Below are positions 29,701-37,018 of a DNA stretch of 64,000 bases, piece after piece. The notes below the pieces were generated by a model. That model saw only the letters and a program-made list of their open reading frames with translations, searched no databases and was not told where the DNA came from. Position numbers and translations under genes: made by a program. Numbering within the stretch: position 1 is the first letter of the stretch; each line of letters begins with the position of its first letter. Origin of the DNA: a virus; the IMG/VR virus record IMGVR_UViG_3300035665_003403, positions 1-64,000 of that record. One strand, given 5' to 3'.

Positions 29701-32352
29701 ATTTTCAGTTACAAAATCATAAACACCTTGTTTTAGTCTATTATTCACATCTAACTTATTTTCTAATTTTGCTGCCTCAAATCTAGTAACCCCTAAACCA
29801 TTATAGTAATATAAGTCATCAACACTATCGTTAGTATTACCACCATTAGCATAAAATACAGAAAATAATAAAATGTTATCTGGTTTATAATTATCATTAT
29901 CAAAATCCAATTTATCAAAAGTTTGGATTCCATTTGAAAATTTATTAGTTTTAAAATTAAGTGTTTTAAGGTCTGATTCTTTTAGTTGTGGTATATCACC
30001 AATAATAGCTGATTCTTCACTACTTAATGTTGGTAAATTTATTCCGTACTTTGATTTATAAGTCTCATCATCAACTATCTTGACATAGTAAGTTCCATTA
30101 TTAATTTTAATACCTGTATTTGATGTGTAATTACTAATGCCAATAAAATTTTTATTAGTGTTTTCAACGATTAATCCAGGATTTAATTTTAATTTATTTG
30201 TATTATTTTCTAATAATATATCACCGTATATTTTTGATTTTGAACTTACACTTAATGGTATTATACTTAAACCATCATCTCTTGTAAAATAATCATATTC
30301 ATATGAATCTACATTTGTTTTTAATAAAGTTGATGGTTCTACACCACCAAATACAGCAATATTTGTTGTTAAGTCATTAATTAACCTTGGTAACCTTTGA
30401 TTTATTGCTCTTTTGATTTTATCATCTGAAATATTGTAAAATAAATTCTTAGCCTCTAATGTTGCCATTAGTTCAATATCTTGTTCGGTTATTTTATTAA
30501 AATATGTTACACCTAAAAATACCATCATTCTATTGATTACTAATTGTTCAAATAAAAAAGATGTTGTATAATCTGTTGTTAATCGTGAGTATGGATTTTC
30601 TGTTAAAAATAATTGATTATCAAATGGACTAACTGAATACCATGATGAATCAACATTTTCTATTTTCTGAGATGATGCCTTTTCATTTTCATAACTTTTA
30701 ATCATTGCTTCCAAAAATTCATTAACAAAACTAACCTCATCTACATTTGAATTTACTGAGTCAATAATACCATCTTGACTCCCTAACCAAGCCTCTGTTA
30801 TTTTATCTCCATTTTTTTTATTGAATTGAGGCCAAGGTAAAATGGTATCAACACCTTCTATTTTTCCATTTTGGGTGATTAATTTATTTAGCTCAGCGTT
30901 TCTTGATTGATTTGATTCAGCATTATATGATACTTTCCATAGACACCATAAAAAAACTTCTATTTGTGTTGTAAATATATTAACTATATTCCTGATATTT
31001 GGTTCTAATTCAGCATTTGAATTACTAATAGTTTTTGATACTTCTTTAATCGTCTTATTAGCAACGTTTTGTACCAAATTATTTTGGGATTCATTTATTC
31101 TTAAGGTGTATTTTTCAATTGCTCTTAAGGTATCTGATAAAAAATATATTTTATCTGTTGTGTTAATTTTAATTGGATTTAATGGTGCAGGTAAATAATT
31201 AATCCTTAATTTAGGGTTTTCAGGTACTTGATTTGGTTGAAATCCTGTTGATGTAGGATTTGTTCCTGGATTTGTTATAATTCTGTAAATATTTGTAAAA
31301 TCATCAACATTCAGTTTAATACTTGATGTTTTTGATGTGTTACTATCATTAACTAATACTTTTAAAGATTCTATTAAATTAACTAATAAATCACTATTTT
31401 TTTTAATTTTTTCTGAGTCTGGATTATTTACTATAATTAAACCTTTATCGTTACTTCCAGAACCTTCTATTATGTCATTAATTGTGTTATCAACCAATAG
31501 TTTCATTTTTGTTAGATTTGCGTTGATATTTGTATTATCATTTAATTCTTTGAACTCTGGGTCTGAATTTGTTAATGCAATAACATATTTGTTTACATCA
31601 CCAATTTTATTTGTTAATTCATCAATTGTAATTAATGAAGGATAATTTCTATCAGCTTTCAAAGCTTCAAATTTTTCTTTCCCTAAAGATGTATTAGTGA
31701 TTGCTCTAATATATCCCATAAGCATATCGGATAGCAATGCATAGGTGTAACCAATGAATTGTGTTTTTATTTCGAAATTACCATTATTTGAATTAAACGT
31801 GCTATCGAATTTTATTAAATGAAGACAATAACTAACTGGCTTACCGTAATAACCTTTTATTGTTAAATTAAAAATAGGATAAGGTAATTCAAAAAATATA
31901 TTATATGGTGAATTATCTGGGTCTTGAAACAACGCATTACCCCTAACATCAATAAAATCAATTGAAATAACTGGAGCCATTGATGAATTAAATGAAATGT
32001 TTATATTTGAAATACCTAAATTTTCATTACCAGATTCATTTAATAATGATAAATCAGTATAAGCTGTAGTTAAACTTTTAACACCATTGATATCCGTTCC
32101 TTCAATGAAATTTATATCACCGATTAACCCTGAAGTTGTTTCACTTCTACCTTGTAGTGTTAAAACACTTCTATTTTTTTTTCTAGCTGTAAGTGAAACA
32201 GATATTGATAAATCTTCTTGTGGGACTGAAAAATTATTGTTAGCATCTGATTTAAAATCACCATCAGGTGTTTTGTAAAATAGATTTGGGTCAATTATCC
32301 TTGTATTTCCATTGACGCAACCGCAGTCACTTAATTTTGTTGTATTATTCAC
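26728..32352 (-). CDS. giant tail hub-like protein with C-terminal zinc peptidase domain
   Basis: A 1874-aa tail-tip protein. The N-terminal part (about 90-220: GISNINISFNSS, IFNLTIKGYYGKPVSYC) and a later segment (about 1590-1650: ASVEMLGNAMIQPMMYFQLD, FRGAYLINKVTHSI) look like hub proteins of the gpD/gp27/VgrG type. The C-terminal 190 residues carry a LAS-type (M15/M74) metallopeptidase pattern: His1740-x2-Gly-x3-Asp1747 (GGHQTGCEADIR) and His1820-x2-His1823-x-His1825 (GHDSHIHIQF), close to MepA murein endopeptidase. Start is GTG at 32352, overlapping the LysM-like gene by eight bases. Synteny (tape measure, U-like, X-like, D-like) supports the hub assignment. Murein cutting during entry is inferred. 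Confidence 0.72.
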   Translation of the reverse strand: MNNTTKLSDCGCVNGNTRIIDPNLFYKTPDGDFKSDANNNFSVPQEDLSISVSLTARKKNRSVLTLQGRSETTSGLIGDINFIEGTDINGVKSLTTAYTDLSLLNESGNENLGISNINISFNSSMAPVISIDFIDVRGNALFQDPDNSPYNIFFELPYPIFNLTIKGYYGKPVSYCLHLIKFDSTFNSNNGNFEIKTQFIGYTYALLSDMLMGYIRAITNTSLGKEKFEALKADRNYPSLITIDELTNKIGDVNKYVIALTNSDPEFKELNDNTNINANLTKMKLLVDNTINDIIEGSGSNDKGLIIVNNPDSEKIKKNSDLLVNLIESLKVLVNDSNTSKTSSIKLNVDDFTNIYRIITNPGTNPTSTGFQPNQVPENPKLRINYLPAPLNPIKINTTDKIYFLSDTLRAIEKYTLRINESQNNLVQNVANKTIKEVSKTISNSNAELEPNIRNIVNIFTTQIEVFLWCLWKVSYNAESNQSRNAELNKLITQNGKIEGVDTILPWPQFNKKNGDKITEAWLGSQDGIIDSVNSNVDEVSFVNEFLEAMIKSYENEKASSQKIENVDSSWYSVSPFDNQLFLTENPYSRLTTDYTTSFLFEQLVINRMMVFLGVTYFNKITEQDIELMATLEAKNLFYNISDDKIKRAINQRLPRLINDLTTNIAVFGGVEPSTLLKTNVDSYEYDYFTRDDGLSIIPLSVSSKSKIYGDILLENNTNKLKLNPGLIVENTNKNFIGISNYTSNTGIKINNGTYYVKIVDDETYKSKYGINLPTLSSEESAIIGDIPQLKESDLKTLNFKTNKFSNGIQTFDKLDFDNDNYKPDNILLFSVFYANGGNTNDSVDDLYYYNGLGVTRFEAAKLENKLDVNNRLKQGVYDFVTENFFVSDWAYTYKSSNYKTRGSLSQTRKHLTTQASSYPYISFEVGTSDDKDDTACISLFGSSLYYNQTSKEAKSFLFLHTIPFNGMIERHANNVGLFSQPEIKNIFLNGGALINAPKLWAAFVGGLLWRKFSGSEFVGQKTSAVDPINFKFKNTPLIKGGIPATNQYLRKYFSNSPMSFIEGGDYVNLDDELMNLPTQVVNEFILQFLDFVKYDFDNISKDLEIIDGDANKLITKHALLISLVTQGQTNILKKPIDASSTILPTYPKVKDDKTFYWQLNHGDVINNLINTDKYSTISPLYGLGKNGQYSRRAYNLHLQAPDDQLYNYIGNNGFFLEIKDDSNVVISIKTLLNKTVWIANSTSDIWYAPITNGDIYKPISAKIDYVNKYLNKFTQTYQSLYTESTSVVNQNEKRNNIFGTSDLGIIKLNIYRHFKAIYDKWIAGSESGDDIVFQCGTPESKELIKNFRFINRSFTDIGNDFLLNPLIFKDILFKNENVSFADTLSRLLTANNFDFIPLPSFINFRDEEEMVNVFKPYPFNEIVDDVVSGPSFVCMYIGQTSNKLDLTGSNFSNDGFNFDCDKPEGIPSDFINETNGGDPISVFKVGFGRQNQNIFKNINLSQTEFTETEESLRIQDDISKNGMQTSQTLVGQNLFNVYQTRAYKASVEMLGNAMIQPMMYFQLDNIPMFRGAYLINKVTHSIKPNHMTTQFTGVRLRAVETPLIDKKKLYMSWLAALTNNPDLLNLNFDSTNNETEGGHGTKSSCNITLEQPIGAELDLFKLEDSRKASPYVNYSPKSDALRFKLGLNEKWMIEKNGKLLEAIANQWRLTATNTSYIDYITITSLSNFEGKTRPVYGGHQTGCEADIRPITNDGSDNPTSYGNPNYSFEGTKTLIQTIIDTSLTFSTGAIGRIWFNDPEIIKTFKDYKGKKWVNCLEGHDSHIHIQFNVPESVRDSIANGNSVAPIPNTNQGSVGPVAKIPNNTTKGLGAIDI

Positions 32353-32665
32353 CGTATAAATTTTTGTATGTTGTCACAGCATCAGCGTATCTCTTTAACC
32401 CACTATCGAATGGAAATGGTATTATTAATTTAGCACTGTTTGGTATATTAAACTCCAAGCCACCGAATTGTGGGTTTGCTGCTAATATTAACCAACCATG
32501 ATATGGGTTATTATAATATTCATCACTTACTTTGTCAAGTCTTGTTTGTCCTTTTTTAAAAATAAATGTTTTATCACCGTTTTCATATGGTATTGGTATA
32601 AAAGGAATCATGCTTACCTTATTATTTGACCTAAAATTGGTATATCTATCGTAAAATACTATCAT
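32345..32665 (-). CDS. LysM-like / gp53-like baseplate protein
   Basis: A 106-aa protein. Residues about 35-90 (FIFKKGQTRLDKVSDEYYNN, YHGWLILAANPQFGG, then an IPNSAKLIIPFP end) match a LysM-type fold as found in P2 gpX and the T4 gp53 core (RLxxLAxxxYGxxxYWxxLxxxN, then I-P). Such proteins clamp the hub to the wedge and may also touch peptidoglycan. It lies two bases from the OmpA-domain gene and overlaps the hub gene, exactly where gpX sits in P2-like tails. Whether it is gpX-like or gp53-like cannot be settled by eye. Confidence 0.6.
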   Translation of the reverse strand: MIVFYDRYTNFRSNNKVSMIPFIPIPYENGDKTFIFKKGQTRLDKVSDEYYNNPYHGWLILAANPQFGGLEFNIPNSAKLIIPFPFDSGLKRYADAVTTYKNLYGE

Positions 32666-32667
32666 TG

Positions 32668-35600
32668 TTATTTACTTAAGGTTATATTAGCTGATTGAAT
32701 TAGTAGATTACCCTTAATTAGTTTTAATGTATAATTACCGTTTGGAAAACGAGGAAACCTAGGAATAAGTATTTTATAAGAATAATTTGTTGTAGTTACA
32801 TATTCAACCATTTGTTCATTAAATAATGAACTATCAGTTAAACTAACAATTTGAAATTTACTATCTGATATTAATTTATTTATTTCATCTTGTGTTGGTA
32901 CCTTTGAAAATTTTAATGTTACCACTATAGTCCAAAATCCAAAATAATACTCAATATTTGTATCAATAATTGGATTAAACCCAACAATATTAGGTTCATC
33001 AATGGCTCCAGTTACTTCAATTGAATTACTGCTATTATTTGCTGTGGCAGTTTGGTTGATGTTACTAGTAACTGGATTAATAGGATTGAATTGAGATGTT
33101 GTTGCTTCAAATGTTTCGGCCTCCAAAGTTTCACCATTTACAAACTCATATGGTTTCTCTATACTATTAGCTTTAACTATTGTGTCACTTCTTCTATCAT
33201 AAACTTGTGTGTTAGCAAAAAAATTAAATGATAAAGCATTTTGTAATTTATTTATTGGGCCTTGTAACGATGAACCACCAATAAATTTAAAAGCAATATT
33301 TACATTAGCTATCATTGGTTGAACACCAATACCCTCTGGGTTTAAATCCCAAACTAACGGTTCATATGTTATTCCTAAATTATCAATCATTATTTTTGTG
33401 TTATAAAAATCACCAATTCTTAAAATACAAACTGGCGGTCTACCAAAAGCTAAATTATTTATACTGTTATTCTTACCAATATTTGTTTGACCTTGCCTAG
33501 TACATTGTAATAAAAAATTAAGTCTAGCATTAAATCCTTCTGGTGTTGTTGAATGAAAAGCTGGATGAAAATATTTTATTTTATTTTTTATTTCACTGTA
33601 AACAATTGGGTCTTCTAATTTTAATTTCTCAAAAAAATTACTTTCGTTATAAAATCTCTTTCTAATACCACTAGATACTGTTGTTGTATTAATACCTTTA
33701 ACCAAAACATCTGGTTGAGTTGCTTCTGTTGTAAGTTCATTATCAATTTCAAACTCAACCTTAACAAATCTACCTTTCTTAGCTTTATCAGATGATACAG
33801 GTGTGTTTTCATCACCAGAATCAAGTGTTACTCCACCATTAACAGTTGTATATCTAGTACTATCAGATAGTACATTATTAATTAACCAATTATAAACCGT
33901 ATTTGTTCTATTTTGCGCTAATGTTTCATTATTAGGTGTTGCGCCACCACCTTGTGAACTAGCATAACCAGTTATCTTTATTTTACAAGTTTTACATTTA
34001 TTAGCAATATAATCCCTCATAGCCGATAATAAACTACTATCATTCATTCCAGAATATATTGTTGAACTACCTGGTAATTGATATTGTTGTTTATTTAATC
34101 CAAAATTTGTATTATCTGGCCATGAATTACCAAACTCACCAGCAATCTGAGAATCTATTGGTGAACTTAAACCACAGCCCTCACCTGTTAATACAACCTC
34201 ACTACCATCACACATACCATCCTCATAAAATCCACTTCCACTTTTCTTTTTAGTAAAAATCTCATTTGATATGTCATTTGGAAAATAAATCTTGAAAGGT
34301 TTTGGTGGTTCTTCATTGTTGGTTACTTTTTGTTGAATTTGTGTTGTTTCTCTACTGTTAACAATGCTTTTTTCATTTGTTGTTAATTTATTAGCTAACG
34401 TTGGGTCTAATGGTAAACAACCAGCAAAAAATGAAGCCATTTCGTCATTTGAATAATCGGACAAAGCATTAACATAAGATGGGTGGTCAATTATTATCTT
34501 AAAAGCCAAATTACCCATTCTTTCAGTATTATTATAAGTGTAAACTGGTTCACCTCTACCTATAAATGGTGTGGTTTCTAAGTTTACATTACTATTCTCT
34601 GAAAATTCAATATTATAGGGTGGAAACCACATAATTTTACCAAATACACCAGTTAATAAATCACCTGGACCAGTTTCTTCTGGGGTCATGTCTTTACTTC
34701 CAGCCCATGCTAGATTTTCAATAGATAACATATAATTCTTTGCTATATCATTTCTTAATCCATTTTTATTACTAGCTTCATCTGATAAATTTTCAAAATC
34801 TGACTTATAAGGGCTAACCTTAACAAAACCATTATCATCTAATACTGAATTTTGCATATTATACCTAAAATTATTACCCATTCCATCCAAACCTCTATGA
34901 CGAATTAATTTATTAACCGTATCATATTTATCCAATGAAGTCCATGACCTACAATATGTTTCATCAGCTGATAACCCATTTGATTGTTGAAGGGCTTTAG
35001 ATGTTAATACACCACTACCCTTAGATATACCTTCACCAGATGGTGTTGTTAACTGTGATTTTATTACGGGATATTTATCACCTTTAGATGATACAATGGT
35101 TTTCATACCAATATCCTTAAATAATTTTTGAGTCTTACCTAAAAGACTATATTTGTCTTTAATTGATGCCTCAATAATACCAGGAACTGAATTTGTTAAA
35201 CCACCTTCATTTGCTCCCCATGTGAATTTAGATGGGTATGTTGATGCATCATATGTTACATCTGGTAAATCATCAAACCCATATTGTTTAATCATTTCCT
35301 CTCTATTCCAACTTAATTCTGGTATAATACTATTAGAGTTATAAGCTAACACATTTATTAATCCATTTGCATCACCAAAAGCATATGTAATTGGTGTAAA
35401 TGTTTGATTACCTCTGTTATCTGTGTAACCTGGAACATAGCCACTTCTAAATGGACTTAAATCTGGGTCATCAAACGATGTTGTACCGTTCAAATTAGCT
35501 TTCATATTGGTTAATAAGGCTAAAACCTGACCTTTACCAGTGTTTTTAATCATATTATTGGCTCTATCAATATTACCAATATTACCATTTTCACTAGCAA

Positions 35601-36609
35601 ATATAGACCCACTATCGTCTAATTTTGAATAGGGTAGTGTAAACCCTAATAATCTTTCAGTATAATCACCAACTCTTGATGATGGGTCACTACTTACAGT
35701 TATATTATAATTTGGTCTAAAACCTTCTAAGGTTCCATTACCTATTAAACTTAGTAAATTATCTGTTATATTCAAACTACCCAATGCAGTTTGTTGTACA
35801 TTAAAAGCTGCATTATTGGCTAAAGATAATGCTAATTGTTGTGCCCCAATCAAACCTAACTTAGTGTCATTAACAGCAGCACCAGAACCCAATACTCTAC
35901 CAGCTAGTGATGCTCTAAAATCAAAATTACTAACTAAACCAGCACTAGATAAACCCAAACCAGTACCATTTAATATACTACCAATTATGTTTGCAGCATT
36001 GATAGCCGATGAATCACCTCTATTTAAACCACCATATATATCTAAATATGAACCTAACTGTTGTTCAATATCACTTGGTATTAATGTAATTAAATCACCA
36101 GCATCAAACTCTTCTTGTTCTGAATTATATAAATTTTTAATTAATAAATCTTTCCTGAAATTACCATCCTTGGTTTTACCCATTAAACCATATTTTGAAA
36201 TATCAGTTGTTGAATTAAATGGGTAAGGTTCACCTACAGGTTGAGTTGAATCAGGAAATATGGGTACTTGAGGTACATTGGTTATTATTGTTAAATCAGT
36301 TGCATTTGAATCAGTATTTCTAAATTGATTTAATGCAGTTAAATTATTATAATTGATAATACCATCTACTTCTATTGGTGTATGTGAAACAATACTACCA
36401 TTACCAACCATTGTATCTAATACGGGTTCACCAATTCTTGGTTCACCATTAACTGAACTAATTAATGCAGTTAAACCATTGTTTATAATTGAAGGTGAAA
36501 TTATATTCTTAGTTAAGAGATAATCCCTGATACCATACGTTGTTGCAACACTAGTAATTGTATTTTTAGTGTTTGGTGTTGGTGAAGCAGTATTATAAAA
36601 AATTGGCAT
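32668..36609 (-). CDS. tail-tip protein with embedded OmpA-like peptidoglycan-binding domain
   Basis: A 1313-aa tail protein. Residues about 165-310 are Ala/Gly/Asn-rich. Around residues 660-730, MWFPPYNIEFSENS, then FIGRGEPVYTYNNTER and GNLAFKIIIDHPSYV, resembles the gpU/contractile-tube-adaptor type of beta-barrel. Residues about 850-965 are OmpA-like: a helix (LLSAMRDYIANKC), IKITGYASSQGG, NETLAQNRTNTVYNWL and a final GRFVKVEFEID. The order tape measure, this gene, LysM-like, hub fits a tail-tip role. Cell-wall contact is inferred from the OmpA fold. A TATTTATA motif lies 17 bases upstream and a 409-bp repeat-rich leader region precedes it. Confidence 0.72.
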   Translation of the reverse strand: MPIFYNTASPTPNTKNTITSVATTYGIRDYLLTKNIISPSIINNGLTALISSVNGEPRIGEPVLDTMVGNGSIVSHTPIEVDGIINYNNLTALNQFRNTDSNATDLTIITNVPQVPIFPDSTQPVGEPYPFNSTTDISKYGLMGKTKDGNFRKDLLIKNLYNSEQEEFDAGDLITLIPSDIEQQLGSYLDIYGGLNRGDSSAINAANIIGSILNGTGLGLSSAGLVSNFDFRASLAGRVLGSGAAVNDTKLGLIGAQQLALSLANNAAFNVQQTALGSLNITDNLLSLIGNGTLEGFRPNYNITVSSDPSSRVGDYTERLLGFTLPYSKLDDSGSIFASENGNIGNIDRANNMIKNTGKGQVLALLTNMKANLNGTTSFDDPDLSPFRSGYVPGYTDNRGNQTFTPITYAFGDANGLINVLAYNSNSIIPELSWNREEMIKQYGFDDLPDVTYDASTYPSKFTWGANEGGLTNSVPGIIEASIKDKYSLLGKTQKLFKDIGMKTIVSSKGDKYPVIKSQLTTPSGEGISKGSGVLTSKALQQSNGLSADETYCRSWTSLDKYDTVNKLIRHRGLDGMGNNFRYNMQNSVLDDNGFVKVSPYKSDFENLSDEASNKNGLRNDIAKNYMLSIENLAWAGSKDMTPEETGPGDLLTGVFGKIMWFPPYNIEFSENSNVNLETTPFIGRGEPVYTYNNTERMGNLAFKIIIDHPSYVNALSDYSNDEMASFFAGCLPLDPTLANKLTTNEKSIVNSRETTQIQQKVTNNEEPPKPFKIYFPNDISNEIFTKKKSGSGFYEDGMCDGSEVVLTGEGCGLSSPIDSQIAGEFGNSWPDNTNFGLNKQQYQLPGSSTIYSGMNDSSLLSAMRDYIANKCKTCKIKITGYASSQGGGATPNNETLAQNRTNTVYNWLINNVLSDSTRYTTVNGGVTLDSGDENTPVSSDKAKKGRFVKVEFEIDNELTTEATQPDVLVKGINTTTVSSGIRKRFYNESNFFEKLKLEDPIVYSEIKNKIKYFHPAFHSTTPEGFNARLNFLLQCTRQGQTNIGKNNSINNLAFGRPPVCILRIGDFYNTKIMIDNLGITYEPLVWDLNPEGIGVQPMIANVNIAFKFIGGSSLQGPINKLQNALSFNFFANTQVYDRRSDTIVKANSIEKPYEFVNGETLEAETFEATTSQFNPINPVTSNINQTATANNSSNSIEVTGAIDEPNIVGFNPIIDTNIEYYFGFWTIVVTLKFSKVPTQDEINKLISDSKFQIVSLTDSSLFNEQMVEYVTTTNYSYKILIPRFPRFPNGNYTLKLIKGNLLIQSANITLSK

Positions 36610-36626
36610 AATCCTTATTGTTTATT

Positions 36627-36634
36627 TATAAATA
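36627..36634 (-). promoter_or_regulatory. TATTTATA motif upstream of the OmpA-domain gene
   Basis: Exact TATTTATA on the coding strand, 17 bases before the ATG at 36609. Confidence 0.45.
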
Positions 36635-36711
36635 CAATATGTTTTGAAATGTAAGGATTAAAATTGAAATTAAGTTGCTTGTTCACAATTGAACACAACT
36701 CCCCCTAATTA

Positions 36712-36731
36712 TATAGTATAATTATACTATA
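36712..36731. repeat. 20-bp perfect palindrome
   Basis: tatagtataattatactata is identical to its own reverse complement. It shares the core agtataat with the tandem 12-bp repeats 120 bp away, so both may bind the same factor. Confidence 0.7.
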
Positions 36732-36854
36732 ATTAAAATGTTTAATAAAAAATGAATTAATAATGAAAAAATTAGTAAATTTATAAATCATTTTTAATTC
36801 ATGTTAAATTAAAAATGAAATTAAAAACATATTTAATAAAAATATTTAATTAAA

Positions 36855-36920
36855 AGTATAATATATAGTATAATATATAGTATAATATATAGTATAATAT
36901 ATAGTATAATATATAGTATA
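36855..36920. repeat. five tandem 12-bp repeats (agtataatatat) plus half unit
   Basis: Units at 36855, 36867, 36879, 36891 and 36903 are identical; a half unit (agtata) ends at 36920. Each contains TATAAT on the plus strand. The period is close to one helical turn plus a base, so a bound protein could polymerise along it. Confidence 0.85.
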
Positions 36921-36926
36921 GAAATA

Positions 36927-36957
36927 CAATTGTAATTTTTTTTTCTGAATAAGTCAA
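36927..36957 (-). promoter_or_regulatory. Bacteroidota-type promoter-like sequence before the repeats
   Basis: On the minus strand, TTGAC (36957-36953), an 18-bp spacer and TACAATTG (36934-36927) differ from TAnnTTTG at one position. It would transcribe the repeats as a leader of more than 300 bases ahead of the tail-tip gene. Confidence 0.42.
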
Positions 36958-37018
36958 TAGCTAGAAACGTTAAATATTTGTTAATATTTTTAACTAATTG
37001 ATTATCAATATGAATATT

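Larger units (their letters stand above)
36610..37018 (-). other. 409-bp intergenic region, no gene, repeat-rich
   Basis: The longest gene-free stretch in the window, between the tape measure stop and the tail-tip gene ATG. It is extremely A+T-rich. On the minus strand, in order, it holds a promoter-like TTGAC-18-TACAATTG, five tandem 12-bp repeats, an AT-rich segment, a 20-bp palindrome, a GTTCA-N4-TGAAC inverted repeat (36681-36694), and a TATTTATA motif just before the ATG. No tRNA or open frame was found. It could be a promoter/operator complex, a structured leader, or a replication origin. Confidence 0.6.

Noticed and set aside
35816-36226. 136-aa plus-strand frame opposite the OmpA-domain gene
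   Set aside because: Antisense to a clear coding region; composition reflects the complement of Ala/Asn-rich repeats.
36855-36920. CRISPR array
   Set aside because: The 12-bp units are directly adjacent with no unique spacers, and no cas genes are present.
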